Part shown: in pieces, positions 48,124 through 56,102 of the stretch
Layout: every line of letters begins with the position of its first letter
Position numbering within the stretch: position 1 is the first letter of the stretch
Source: JBHIDJ01 sp046760105
GTDB taxonomy: Bacteria > Pseudomonadota > Gammaproteobacteria > Acidiferrobacterales > SPGG2
DNA: 64,000 bases
Reading direction: 5' to 3'
NCBI GenBank assembly: GCA_046760105.1
Contig: JBHIDJ010000003.1
Span: 25,267 to 89,266 of the forward strand
The notes under the pieces: model-generated
Database searches by the model: none
What the model was told of the DNA's origin: nothing
What the model saw: only the letters and a program-made list of their open reading frames with translations
Translations under genes and position numbers: made by a program

Positions 48124-49293
48124 GTGAGAACGCCACCGCAGATCCTCATCGTGGACGACAACCCGACGAACGTGGATATCCTTCAGGCACGCCTCACCGT
48201 GCACGGCTATGACATTCTCACGGCGAGCGACGGCGAGCAAGCTGTAAGCATCGCCAGAGAAAGGCAGCCAGATCTCATTTTGTTGGATGTCATGATGCCA
48301 AAAATGGATGGCATCGAGGTCTGTCGACACCTCAAAGGCGATCCCTCGCTGCCGTTTATGCCGATTATCCTGGTCACAGCTAAGTCGGATTCGAAGGACG
48401 TGGTCGCCGGTCTGGAGGCGGGTGCCGAGGAGTATCTGACCAAGCCCGTAGACCAACAGGCGCTCGTGGCAAGGGTCAAGTCGATGTTGAAGATTAAGGA
48501 CCTCCACGATACGACCCAAGAGCAGGCGGCCCAGCTCTCGCAGTGGAACCGGACGCTCGAGGAGCGCGTCAAGGAGCAACTCGCAGAGCTGGAGCGCATG
48601 AGCCAGCTGAAGCGATTCTTCTCTCCGCATCTCGCGAAGCTCATCGTGTCCTCCGGAGACAAGAGCTTCCTCAAAAGCCACCGACAGGATATCACCGTGC
48701 TCTTCTGTGACCTCCGCGGGTACACGACATTCGCGACGAGCGCCGAGCCCGAAGAGGAAATCCAGCTGCTGGACGAGTACCACAAGGTCGTCGGTTCCTT
48801 GGTATTCGGCTTCGAGGCAACCCTGGAGCACTACGCCGGGGATGGGATCATGGCGTTCTTCAACGACCCGATACCCTGTCCTTCTCCGGCGGTGCGCGCC
48901 ATCCGGATGGCATTGGCGATGCAACGGGAGGTCGGCGAGTTGCTCGAGGGGTGGCGGAAACGCGGCTTCGACTTGGGGTTCGGCGTGGGGATTGCCATGG
49001 GGTACGCCACGTTGGGACAGATCGGTTTCGAAGGCCAATTTCACTACGCCGCCGTCGGCTCTGTGTCTAACCTTGCGGCGCGCCTTTGCGACAAGGCCCA
49101 AAGCGGGCAGATCCTGATCTCCCAGCGGGTCTACGCGGAACTCGAGGGGCTGGCAGAGGCTGAACCGGTCGGAGAGCTCGCTCTCAAGGGATTCGAGAAG
49201 CCCTTACCCGCCTATAACGTGCTCGCAATAAAGGCCGATGAATCTCCTCACGAGGAAACTCAGTCTCCGGGGTCGAGCGACGGGAGGCGGTGA
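48124..49293 (+). CDS. Response regulator with class III nucleotide cyclase output
   Basis: 389 residues. An N-terminal receiver (1-120: IVDDNPTN, phospho-Asp55 in LILLDVMMPKMDG, Lys107 in TKPVD) joins a coiled coil (125-165) and a class III cyclase domain (185-375). The two metal Asp are in VLFCDLRGYTTF (Asp196) and HYAGDGIMAFF (Asp240). The transition-state Asn and Arg are in VSNLAARL (Asn316, Arg320). The catalytic set looks complete; cAMP rather than cGMP is the usual product of this bacterial type. GTG start after GAGGAG. It is third in the kinase operon and should make cyclic-nucleotide output depend on phosphorylation. Confidence 0.93.
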   Translation: MRTPPQILIVDDNPTNVDILQARLTVHGYDILTASDGEQAVSIARERQPDLILLDVMMPKMDGIEVCRHLKGDPSLPFMPIILVTAKSDSKDVVAGLEAGAEEYLTKPVDQQALVARVKSMLKIKDLHDTTQEQAAQLSQWNRTLEERVKEQLAELERMSQLKRFFSPHLAKLIVSSGDKSFLKSHRQDITVLFCDLRGYTTFATSAEPEEEIQLLDEYHKVVGSLVFGFEATLEHYAGDGIMAFFNDPIPCPSPAVRAIRMALAMQREVGELLEGWRKRGFDLGFGVGIAMGYATLGQIGFEGQFHYAAVGSVSNLAARLCDKAQSGQILISQRVYAELEGLAEAEPVGELALKGFEKPLPAYNVLAIKADESPHEETQSPGSSDGRR

Positions 49294-49558
49294 CGCGTGC
49301 ATTCGGCCCTTGCGGATAACAGACAGATATCATGTATTGACCTACCCGTTCTCAAGCGACGTGAGTTAGGTCGGCCGTAAGCAATGGGATGGACTCCTCC
49401 TCACCTCAACGGCATCTAGGTGCCAGACTATATCGGCTTCATCCACATAGGACCATGTTCCACATCGTTGAATCACGGTTAGCCTTGCCCAATTGAGACA
49501 AGAGGGGCAGTCGGTTTGTAGGTCGGCCTAGGAGATCGCGTCACATAAGGATCATTCC

Positions 49559-50791
49559 GTGCAAAGCAGCCTTCAACAGCATCCCGTCCTCGTTCTGGGT
49601 GCCTTCTTCCCAGCTCTTGGGGTTGTCCACTCCTTGGCGCCCAAGGGCGCCACATGCTGGATCTGCGATTCACGCCGAAACGTTGCTGGTTGGTCCCGTC
49701 ACGCGCACTACCGGTGCATACCCGATCCCCGACTCGACGACCGGAGAATGATCGATCGGCTGCTTGCACTCGCGCGCACGGTCGGAGGTAAGCCGATCCT
49801 GGTGCCCACGGACGATCATTTTGCGCAAGTGCTTGCCCGCCATCGGGTTGAATTGGAAGAGGCCGCGATCCCATGCGTCGCACCGAGTGAAGCTGTCGAG
49901 CTGCTTGTCGATCAACAGCGGTTCTGTGAATGGGGGCAAGCGAACGATGTCAGCTGTCCAAAAGCTGTCCGGGTCAGCGAAGCCCTCGGCTCGCTTGCTC
50001 TGCCCTTTGTTGCGAAGCCCATCAACAAGTCGTCCTTCGAAGTGACTGCGCGCAAGCTCCCACGTGGTCAACAGGCGAGCGACTTGCGTTTCAAGTTCAT
50101 CCGCAGCGCGGAGGAATGGCAGGTTTACAAAGATGAAATCTGCCCCAATCTCGAGCATATTCTGGTCCAGGAGTTCATCGAGGGTACGACCACCGATATG
50201 TACTCGATCGGCGTCTACGCCGATCGGCAATCCTGCATCAAGGGGCTCTTCGTTGGTCGGAAGCTTCGCGGTTACCCTGCCTTGTACGGGAACACGAAAC
50301 TTGGACAGAACGACCGCGTTCCCAACGATGTGTTGGACGAAGTGACGCGCATCGTCCGAGAACTTGCCTACACCGGCATCGCTGAGTTCGAATATAGGCG
50401 GGAACCCACGACCGGCCACTTTCGCCTTATCGAGATCAATCCGAGATGCTGGAGCTGGATCGGTGCCACCGCTGTGTCCAAGGCCGACATTCCTTGGATC
50501 GCCTTTCAGGATTTGACCGGCGCGAAACTAGGCGGCGTTATCCAAAATGGCTCCCCAGGATCGATCAAATACGTGCAGATCATGTCGGACTTCGCAAACG
50601 TGTTCTTGCGCTACCGCTGGGATTATCCTGCTTGGCTCATGGGGCCGCGGGCCTGGTGGAACAGTCTCAAAGCTGAAAAGTTAGTGATTGCGGAATTCGA
50701 CCGGGGTGACTGGCCTGTCGCGCTTTTCTACTTCGCATTGGTCTTACAGAATGCCGCCATACTTCTTATTAGGCGACTAAGGAAGCGTTGA
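49559..50791 (+). CDS. ATP-grasp domain protein
   Basis: 410 residues. An N-terminal Rossmann-like domain (VLVLGAFFPALGVVHSLAPKG, KPILVPTDD) is followed by an ATP-grasp fold with FVAKPINKSSFEVTA, the ATP-binding EHILVQEFIEGTTTD, and a metal site RLIEINPRCWSW. The C-terminal ~90 residues are an amphipathic tail with membrane-like character (VALFYFALVLQNAAILLI). ATP-grasp ligases join a carboxylate to an amine or thiol; the substrate is unknown. It may have worked with the acyltransferase-like gene that follows. The GTG at 49559 has AAGGA upstream. Confidence 0.8.
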   Translation: MQSSLQQHPVLVLGAFFPALGVVHSLAPKGATCWICDSRRNVAGWSRHAHYRCIPDPRLDDRRMIDRLLALARTVGGKPILVPTDDHFAQVLARHRVELEEAAIPCVAPSEAVELLVDQQRFCEWGQANDVSCPKAVRVSEALGSLALPFVAKPINKSSFEVTARKLPRGQQASDLRFKFIRSAEEWQVYKDEICPNLEHILVQEFIEGTTTDMYSIGVYADRQSCIKGLFVGRKLRGYPALYGNTKLGQNDRVPNDVLDEVTRIVRELAYTGIAEFEYRREPTTGHFRLIEINPRCWSWIGATAVSKADIPWIAFQDLTGAKLGGVIQNGSPGSIKYVQIMSDFANVFLRYRWDYPAWLMGPRAWWNSLKAEKLVIAEFDRGDWPVALFYFALVLQNAAILLIRRLRKR

Positions 50792-50894
50792 TTCCTGGAC
50801 CGGCTCCGCTCACGGTCCAACTGTTGATTGCGCAGCTGCAGACGGCGGTCGCAACGCTGATTAATACCTTTGATGACTCACAGGAGGAACGAAG

Positions 50895-51269
50895 ATGCGG
50901 GTTGTGCGAAAGGACTTTTCGGACCTTTTGAAGCTGTTCATATTGGCGATCTGTGCATGGGGTTTACCTGAACGCCATTGGTCCGGCGTTTGCCGCAGGC
51001 TCACCAAGGCAGAGTTGTGGAAGAACAAGAAAAGGACTGAGACTGCTGTCCACCGAATTCGAACCGCATGCGACGGTCGGGCCATACCCCTCAGCCCGGA
51101 AGACGTGGAGCTCGAACGCGCGGCGGCGCATTACCTGGATCGCCTTCAGATCTTCGCCGATTATCGCCCCCGCGGCTGGTCTCCAGAGATCGAGTTACAC
51201 GGGCGAGAGCATCTGGATGAGGCCCTCGCCCAGGGCCGGGGCGCAATCCTCTGGGCGCTGCACGGATGA
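50895..51269 (+). pseudogene. Truncated LpxL/HtrB-like acyltransferase
   Basis: A 124-codon frame with a very good ribosome site (AGGAGGAACGAAG before ATG). The segment ELHGREHLDEALAQGRGAIL then WALHG matches the part of lysophospholipid/lipid A acyltransferases just before the catalytic region, where the family normally continues for ~150 more residues. It stops there. Downstream sequence in another frame (to about 51390) is weakly reminiscent of the missing part, suggesting a frameshift followed by decay. It lies 103 bp after the ATP-grasp gene. Confidence 0.5.
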
Positions 51270-51549
51270 ACCCCAGTGCGGTTGGTCTAAACAAACGGAT
51301 TCTAAGCTTGCCATTCTGAACAGACGTCTCTGTGGCATTAATAACGGCCGACCTAAAAAAGTCGTGCAAGACAGTCCTCGCTCGCTCGCTTAGGCCATCC
51401 GCCCTCCGCGGCGGCGATGCGGGACAGGAAATACCATAGTGCTCCAGGTGAGCCGCTGCCCAGCGAGCTCTCTTTGACCTAACGCACACAAATACCCCTT
51501 TGAGGCCGCTCGAAGCAGCATCTTGCCTGTTGCCTGCTGTTGTATAGGG

Positions 51550-51578
51550 TTGTGAATTTTTCACAAATTGTTTGTGAA
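51550..51578. promoter_or_regulatory. Composite operator E (three alternating half-sites)
   Basis: TTGTGAA-TTT-TTCACAA (51550-51566) is a perfect 7-3-7 palindrome. Its right arm forms a second perfect palindrome with the next half-site: arms TTCACAAA (51560-51567) and TTTGTGAA (51571-51578) around TTG. It is upstream of the small membrane protein and Sel1 genes. Confidence 0.55.
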
Positions 51579-51639
51579 AACCTCCCTGGAGTACTGATGC
51601 TCACCGCAATATAGTGAGGATCGCCATCGGGCTCGTGGG

Positions 51640-51654
51640 CGTGAATTTCTCACA
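51640..51654. promoter_or_regulatory. TGTGA-N5-TCACA operator F
   Basis: CGTGA-ATTTC-TCACA, with the same half-sites and spacing as sites D, E and G. It lies 62-76 bp after site E. A CTCAC/GTGAG inverted repeat (51600-51618) sits between them. Confidence 0.45.
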
Positions 51655-51661
51655 ATTTCTG

Positions 51662-51928
51662 ATGGCAACGCTACATAGAGCGAGCAACCAGGAGTCTAGT
51701 AAGGTGACAAGCATCCAAACATTTAGCGGGTTATCCGGGCGAGGGCTCGCGCTGCAGACGCGAGGCTTATCCGCTGCGGCACCCACAGTGACTATGAACA
51801 GAAGGAATGACGAGACGATACAAGAGTACGAACGCCCGATACCTGGGGTAACTGGTAGGGACGTTTTTTGTGCATGGATTGTAGTCGCTACATTTCTGCT
51901 CGGGTTGCTTGTGTTGTCCGTGGTTTAA
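51662..51928 (+). CDS. Small protein with one C-terminal membrane helix, unknown function
   Basis: Up to 88 residues, ending in a hydrophobic helix FCAWIVVATFLLGLLVLSVV. The start is unclear: ATG 51662 avoids operator F, GTG 51614 would include it, and ATG 51794 would leave a 44-residue tail-anchored protein. None has a strong ribosome site. It precedes the Sel1 gene by 35 bp and may share its promoter. Confidence 0.4.
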   Translation: MATLHRASNQESSKVTSIQTFSGLSGRGLALQTRGLSAAAPTVTMNRRNDETIQEYERPIPGVTGRDVFCAWIVVATFLLGLLVLSVV

Positions 51929-51963
51929 CGAGAACCCGAAAAATAGCAAGAGAGAATTCGCGA

Positions 51964-52389
51964 ATGCGGTTGACCAAACTCATAGCCTCGCTATTTGTCA
52001 GAGGTGGGCAAACGCTCCACATGCGAACTTATAAGGAAGGATTGGCCGCCTATAAGTCTGGGCACTATAGCGCGGCAGTAGCTAGTCTAAGGCCGTATGC
52101 TAAGAAGGGCGATGCACTGGCGCAGCTGACGCTTGGCAACATGTACAAGAAAGGTCTTGGGGTGCCGAAGGACCTCGATCAAGCGGCGCATTGGTACCGC
52201 AAAGCGGCGACTCAGGGGGATCCTGACGCGAAGTTTAATCTGGGAATCATGTACATCAGGGGGGACGGTGTAACCGGCGACAAAGGTCAAGCGTTAAACT
52301 GGCTGAAGGACGCGGCAGAACAGGGCCACAGACAAGCCAGGCTCGCTTATGAATACATCACGAGGCAAGAGTACCAGAACGTCTGTTGA
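51964..52389 (+). CDS. Small Sel1-repeat protein
   Basis: 141 residues with about three Sel1 units: AQLTLGNMYKKGLGVPKDLD, AKFNLGIMYIRGDGVTGD and a shorter AAEQGHRQARLAYEYI. It resembles the exported Sel1 protein at 37993 in repeat style (GDGVT), but no clear signal peptide is present. AAGAGAG precedes ATG 51964. Operators E and F lie upstream, like sites A and B before the other Sel1 gene. Confidence 0.8.
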   Translation: MRLTKLIASLFVRGGQTLHMRTYKEGLAAYKSGHYSAAVASLRPYAKKGDALAQLTLGNMYKKGLGVPKDLDQAAHWYRKAATQGDPDAKFNLGIMYIRGDGVTGDKGQALNWLKDAAEQGHRQARLAYEYITRQEYQNVC

Positions 52390-52432
52390 CCGGCGATCGC
52401 AGCAAAGGTCAGCATTGATGCGCACGCACTGA

Positions 52433-52729
52433 CGCAAACTTCAGTTTCGCATCGGCATCGACCTGAGGGATGTCATCGTCGATCGACACCACATTTATGG
52501 CGACGGCGTCAATGTGACAGTGCGCTTTCAAAGTCTGGCTGAGCCGGGTGGCATTTGTCTCTCCCAAACGGCGCACGAAGCCATCAGCAACAAACTACCG
52601 CTTACCTACGAATTCATAGGCGAGCAATCCGCGAAGAACATTAGCAAGCTGCTACCGGCCTTGCGTGTCAGGATGGAACCGGGCTACCAGCCAACCGATA
52701 TCCCTGCCCTCATATCCCAACTAGTGTGA
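52433..52729 (+). pseudogene. Remnant of a class III nucleotide cyclase gene
   Basis: The reading frame begins right after an in-frame TGA and has no start. It encodes FRIGIDLRDVIVDRHHIYGD, GVNVTVRFQSLAEPGGICLS and FIGEQSAKNISKLLPALRV, the C-terminal third of an adenylate/guanylate cyclase (compare RIGI.LGDVI..GDDIYGDGVNVAARL). The metal-binding Asp residues are lost and the conserved Ala-Ala-Arg-Leu is Thr-Val-Arg-Phe. A dead fragment, not a copy of the 48124 gene by close identity. Its stop overlaps operator G. Confidence 0.75.
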
Positions 52730-52739
52730 ATACTTCACA
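52725..52739. promoter_or_regulatory. TGTGAA-N3-TTCACA operator G
   Basis: TGTGAA-TAC-TTCACA, a perfect 6-3-6 palindrome. It lies 213 bp before the start of the cysteine-rich hypothetical gene at 52953. No gene lies between. Confidence 0.5.
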
Positions 52740-52952
52740 GTCGCCGCGCCTAACCGATCACAGCGATCGGATGGTGACTTGGATACAGTGCACGCTACAA
52801 GACGGCCTTACACAGGCACTTGTATTGGCGGAGATCCGCGCTAGCTAGAGTCCGAGTCGTAGCTCATGCAGGTGGCACTCCGCAAGCCAGGCGTCGACCT
52901 GGATCTACGAGTTAGAGTTAACCGCGAAAATACTTCAGAAAGGAGAGTCAAA

Positions 52953-53612
52953 ATGGTAGCAACGTCTGAGAAGTTTGAAGAGCTTGAAAAGCTTAATGAG
53001 GTAGAAGCGTTACGCGAGCAGGAACACGAGGGAGAGGTTCCTGAAGTAGAGGATGGGGAACAGGGTGACGAGTCTCCACAGTTTTTTGAGGAACATGGAA
53101 CGTTTCCTGAATTAGAATACGGAAGGCACGGGGGCTGGCCTGGCAAGTACCGAAAATTTGGAAAGTGTAAGTTTGAAGTCGGGCTTCCCCACTACCCGCC
53201 CCTCACGGGTGCCATAAGAGCGGAAGTCTACGAGAATGGTAAACCCTCAAATTGCATCATCCGCGCAGACAAGGAGTGGTCTGTTCGAGTTCATTGGTAT
53301 CTGAAGGGTGCACTGCAAGACTGTATCTGCGGATATTGGTGTCTCAATTTGTTCATGGAGTCCATCGGCCCGGGACCTGAGCTTGTGATCCCCTATCATA
53401 AACTCATTCCGCTGAGGCCCTGCGGAAATGGCCATTATTGGTACGAGATCAAGGTTCCGGCAGGCTTCATCACCCCGAAGCACTGCTCGATCCCTTACCA
53501 GCTGGTCGCTGGCGTCACTTATCGTACGCCTTGCAAGAAGCCGGGCCCGATATCGGGGTTCTGCAAGCTGCCAATGATTCAATTTTATGAATCCAGCAAG
53601 AGATTTACATAA
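52953..53612 (+). CDS. Hypothetical cysteine-rich protein with acidic N-terminus
   Basis: 219 residues. GAAAGGAGAG directly before ATG 52953 is a strong ribosome site, so this start is preferred over 52866. Residues 1-55 are acidic and Glu-rich (FEELEKLNEVEALREQEHEG). The rest looks beta-rich with about ten Cys, among them DCICGYWCLNL, PCGNGHYWYEI, TPCKK and GFCKL, which could bind metal or form disulfides. No signal peptide or membrane helix. I do not recognise the family. Operator G is upstream. Confidence 0.65.
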   Translation: MVATSEKFEELEKLNEVEALREQEHEGEVPEVEDGEQGDESPQFFEEHGTFPELEYGRHGGWPGKYRKFGKCKFEVGLPHYPPLTGAIRAEVYENGKPSNCIIRADKEWSVRVHWYLKGALQDCICGYWCLNLFMESIGPGPELVIPYHKLIPLRPCGNGHYWYEIKVPAGFITPKHCSIPYQLVAGVTYRTPCKKPGPISGFCKLPMIQFYESSKRFT

Positions 53613-53615
53613 GCA

Positions 53616-53628
53616 CTAGTGTCACACG
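53616..53628 (+). repeat. 13-bp repeat CTAGTGTCACACG, copy 1
   Basis: The identical 13-mer recurs at 53869-53881. It contains TCACA, and CTAGTGT also begins operator G. Possibly half-sites of the same regulator. Confidence 0.4.
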
Positions 53629-53642
53629 TTTATTGACCTCCT

Positions 53643-53677
53643 GGCCCTGGCGGTGCATCTATTGCGCTGCCAGGGTC
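53643..53677 (+). terminator. Strong hairpin downstream of the cysteine-rich gene
   Basis: A 14-bp stem, GGCCCTGGCGGTGC against GCGCTGCCAGGGTC with a few G-T pairs, around a 7-base loop (ATCTATT). It starts about 30 bp after the gene's stop. No U-tract follows, so it may be a transcript-stabilising or weak terminator hairpin. Confidence 0.5.
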
Positions 53678-53835
53678 AGCGTCTTAGGGCAATTTGCCAG
53701 GGGAAGAACCGGTCGCCCATGATACGAGCGCATGGATGCCGGTCAACGTAATCCTAGCTTGGCTGCAACACAACCTGCTTGTTTTGCGACAGCTCGCGTT
53801 TCACGCGCTACTTCGTAGAGAACCAGGAGAGCGAC

Positions 53836-53934
53836 ATGCTGCTTACCATAAAGACTAATCAAATCGGTCTAGTGTCACACGATCGTCCTTATCGCAGGGC
53901 AAGTATACGCGAACTATGCCGAGAGCGAGATTAA
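53836..53934 (+). CDS. Possible 32-residue small ORF
   Basis: ATG with AGGAGAG at good spacing; product begins MLLTIKTNQIGLVSHDRPYR and ends CRERD. It contains the second CTAGTGTCACACG copy within it. Apart from this, 53678-54283 holds no gene I can support. Weak call. Confidence 0.25.
   Translation: MLLTIKTNQIGLVSHDRPYRRASIRELCRERD
53869..53881 (+). repeat. 13-bp repeat CTAGTGTCACACG, copy 2
   Basis: Same 13-mer as 53616-53628, 253 bp downstream. Confidence 0.4.
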
Positions 53935-54283
53935 ACACAGAGAGCTATGAGGTCACGGATGCCTATGGGGGCTGTGCTTAAAGGCAGACTTTCTGACCAA
54001 ATTGGAGGCCGGAAGCCAACTGGTGACAAGAATACTTTCCGTATCGGGCGGGAGGAGAATGACTCAAATTCGATTGGTGATGAGGCGTAGGGACGGCACG
54101 GAGAGAAAGCCAGTGTGACCCGGGGGGAGTGCTGTAGTCTCCTTGCTCCATGAGGGGTAAGATTGGTGGAGGTACACGAAGCAGAAACCGAATACCGAGG
54201 AGGCAGCGGATCGAGCGCCGAGCTACGGGTCTGTTAGCTCTCGGAGACCGGACTCTTTGACCGCTGCGCAAAGGAGGGGAACT

Positions 54284-55657
54284 ATGGGAGGCATAAAGGT
54301 CCAGAACTGGAAACGCGCGATTACATACTACGCCAAGGTTGTGGAGGTGGTGCACAGCGTCGACGACATCGTCCGGATCGTCAAGGACAAGCAGCGGTAT
54401 CCCTCCCCCGTCCGAGTGAAGGGATCCCATCACTCCACCACCCGCTGCATCGTGGCAGAGGACGGCACGGTCATCGACATCACCAAGATGAACCAGATCC
54501 TCGACATCGACGAGAAGGCGAAGACCATTACGATGCAGGCGGGTGTGTTCCACATCGACGCCGCCCGTGAGCTGGAGAAGCACAATTTGCAATTCTACGT
54601 GAACGTGGAGATAGGCAACCTCACGGTGGGCAGCGGCGCCTGTGGGGCTACTAAGGACGCTTCGTATTTTTCCGAGGAGTTGGGGAAATACGAGTTCGGT
54701 CAGGTTGCTTCCTACGTGGTGGGATTGAAGGCGGTGCTCCCCAGTGGGGAGATCCTAGAGGTCACCGAGGACCAAGGGGAGCTGTTGGAGGTGATGCGTT
54801 CGAGCTACGGGATGCTCGGGATCATCTTCGAGGTCACCTACAAGGTCAAAGAGATCAAACCTATGGCGGTGGAGCACGTCTCCTACCATGTCGATGAATT
54901 CGCCGACCGGCTCGATGAGCTGATCGGTGGGAACCGATCGATGATGCTCTACCTCTTCCCCTTCCTCGACCGTGTGGTGGTCGAATACCGTTACGACGGG
55001 AGTGGCCCAATCACCTCGAACAGTTGGCAGTGGCGGCTCCGGAACTGGGTCTGGAAGACGGCGGGCCCTGCCTTCGGGAAGACCGTAACCACGTTCATAC
55101 CCTTCAAGGGGATTCGATACTGGCTGATAGACCGCTTCAACCAGCTTACCCAGGCGCTCATGCCCTGGGTGCTGCGGGGCTGTCACACCAGTCCCGTCGA
55201 TCAGATCATCCGCTACCCGGAGACCGCAGGCTACGCGTCCTACACCTTCAGCATCTGGGCTTTCCCACGGGAGGAGTACCCTCAGACCATCCGAGCCTAC
55301 TACCGGTTCTGCAAGGATTACTACAAGGAGAACGGTTACCGTTGTGATCTGTTAAACGTGGGCTACAACATCGCAAAGGACACAAGCTCTCTCTTTTCTT
55401 ACACCAGCAAGGGCCCGGCACTCACCCTCGACCCAGTCTCCACCGCCTCGAAAGGCTGGTTCGCGTTCCTGACCGCCTATAACGAGTTCTGCATCCAGCA
55501 CAACGGGACCCCCTTGTTCAACCAGACCCCGAGGATCACACCGCTCCAAGCCAAGGCGGCCTTCGGCCCGGAGATCGAGAAGTTCCAAGAGTACCGCCGA
55601 AAGTACGACCCCGAAGACCGGTTCTACATCGAGTATTTCCGGAAGCGGTTCGAGTAG
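54284..55657 (+). CDS. FAD-linked oxidoreductase (VAO/PCMH family)
   Basis: 457 residues. The FAD-binding type 4 domain has VRVKGSHHSTT, GTVIDITKMNQILDID, TMQAGVFHIDAARELEKHNL, the flavin loop EIGNLTVGSGACGATKDASY and SYGMLGIIFEVTYKVKEI. The C-terminal ~230 residues are a substrate domain ending FQEYRRKYDPEDRFYIEYF, as in aldonolactone oxidase-like enzymes. No twin-Arg or Sec signal. AAAGGAGGGG before ATG 54284 is excellent. Substrate unknown. It opens a block of redox genes and probably forms an operon with the two membrane proteins and the cytochrome. Confidence 0.88.
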   Translation: MGGIKVQNWKRAITYYAKVVEVVHSVDDIVRIVKDKQRYPSPVRVKGSHHSTTRCIVAEDGTVIDITKMNQILDIDEKAKTITMQAGVFHIDAARELEKHNLQFYVNVEIGNLTVGSGACGATKDASYFSEELGKYEFGQVASYVVGLKAVLPSGEILEVTEDQGELLEVMRSSYGMLGIIFEVTYKVKEIKPMAVEHVSYHVDEFADRLDELIGGNRSMMLYLFPFLDRVVVEYRYDGSGPITSNSWQWRLRNWVWKTAGPAFGKTVTTFIPFKGIRYWLIDRFNQLTQALMPWVLRGCHTSPVDQIIRYPETAGYASYTFSIWAFPREEYPQTIRAYYRFCKDYYKENGYRCDLLNVGYNIAKDTSSLFSYTSKGPALTLDPVSTASKGWFAFLTAYNEFCIQHNGTPLFNQTPRITPLQAKAAFGPEIEKFQEYRRKYDPEDRFYIEYFRKRFE

Positions 55658-55662
55658 CAGCT

Positions 55663-56090
55663 CGGGCGGTCTAGAAAGAGTGGCAGCAATGCGCTACCAG
55701 CACTACAAATCGCTCAGGTGGTTCCGCATTACTGTCGGGCTTGGTTTCGTGGGCAACATGATCTTCGTGCTACCCGCCCTCTTCGCTCCCCGGTACCTGG
55801 AGACACTGATTGAGGTCGGGACGACCAACACACTCCACTGGCTGCAGAACGTCGGGATCCTGCTGCTGATCATCACGATCATGTACATCCCGGCGATCAA
55901 GGATCCTTTCCGCTACCTCTTCATCTCGTACCTGCTCGTGGCAGGTCGATTTTCTGCTGGACTACTCTTCTTGCTGGGAGTTCTGTTCATGAACTACCCC
56001 TCAGGTATGTTGGTCCTTTCGGGCAGCGATCTCATCCTATCAAGCATCCAAGCTGTCCTTCTCTACTTCATGCTCCGGGACGGGGATCCC
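55663..56090 (+). repeat. 428-bp tandem duplication, unit 1
   Basis: Unit 1 and unit 2 (56091-56518) appear identical at the DNA level. The 10-mer CGGGCGGTCT stands at the start of unit 1, at the junction and after unit 2 (56519-56528), as expected for slippage or unequal recombination at a 10-bp microhomology. Confidence 0.9.
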
Positions 56091-56102
56091 CGGGCGGTCT
56101 AG
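55689..56102 (+). CDS. Four-helix membrane protein, copy 1
   Basis: 137 residues beginning MRYQHYKSLRWFRITVGLGF with about four membrane helices: FVGNMIFVLPALF, LHWLQNVGILLLIITIMYI, LFISYLLVAGRFSAGLLFLLG and LVLSGSDLILSSIQAVLLYF. Family unknown. ATG 55689 follows AGAAAGAG. The TAG stop is created by the duplication junction, so this copy ends RAV while copy 2 ends RAVY. It lies between the FAD enzyme and the cytochrome, so a quinone- or electron-transfer-related role is possible but unproven. Confidence 0.75.
   Translation: MRYQHYKSLRWFRITVGLGFVGNMIFVLPALFAPRYLETLIEVGTTNTLHWLQNVGILLLIITIMYIPAIKDPFRYLFISYLLVAGRFSAGLLFLLGVLFMNYPSGMLVLSGSDLILSSIQAVLLYFMLRDGDPRAV

Noticed and set aside
51550..51566. 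Rex-type redox operator (TTGTGAA-N4-TTCACAA)
   Set aside because: The half-sites are similar but spacing is three, and no Rex gene is seen; a CRP-type reader is closer at hand.
53978..54592. 204-codon minus-strand frame
   Set aside because: It is a shadow of the FAD-linked oxidoreductase gene and its leader.
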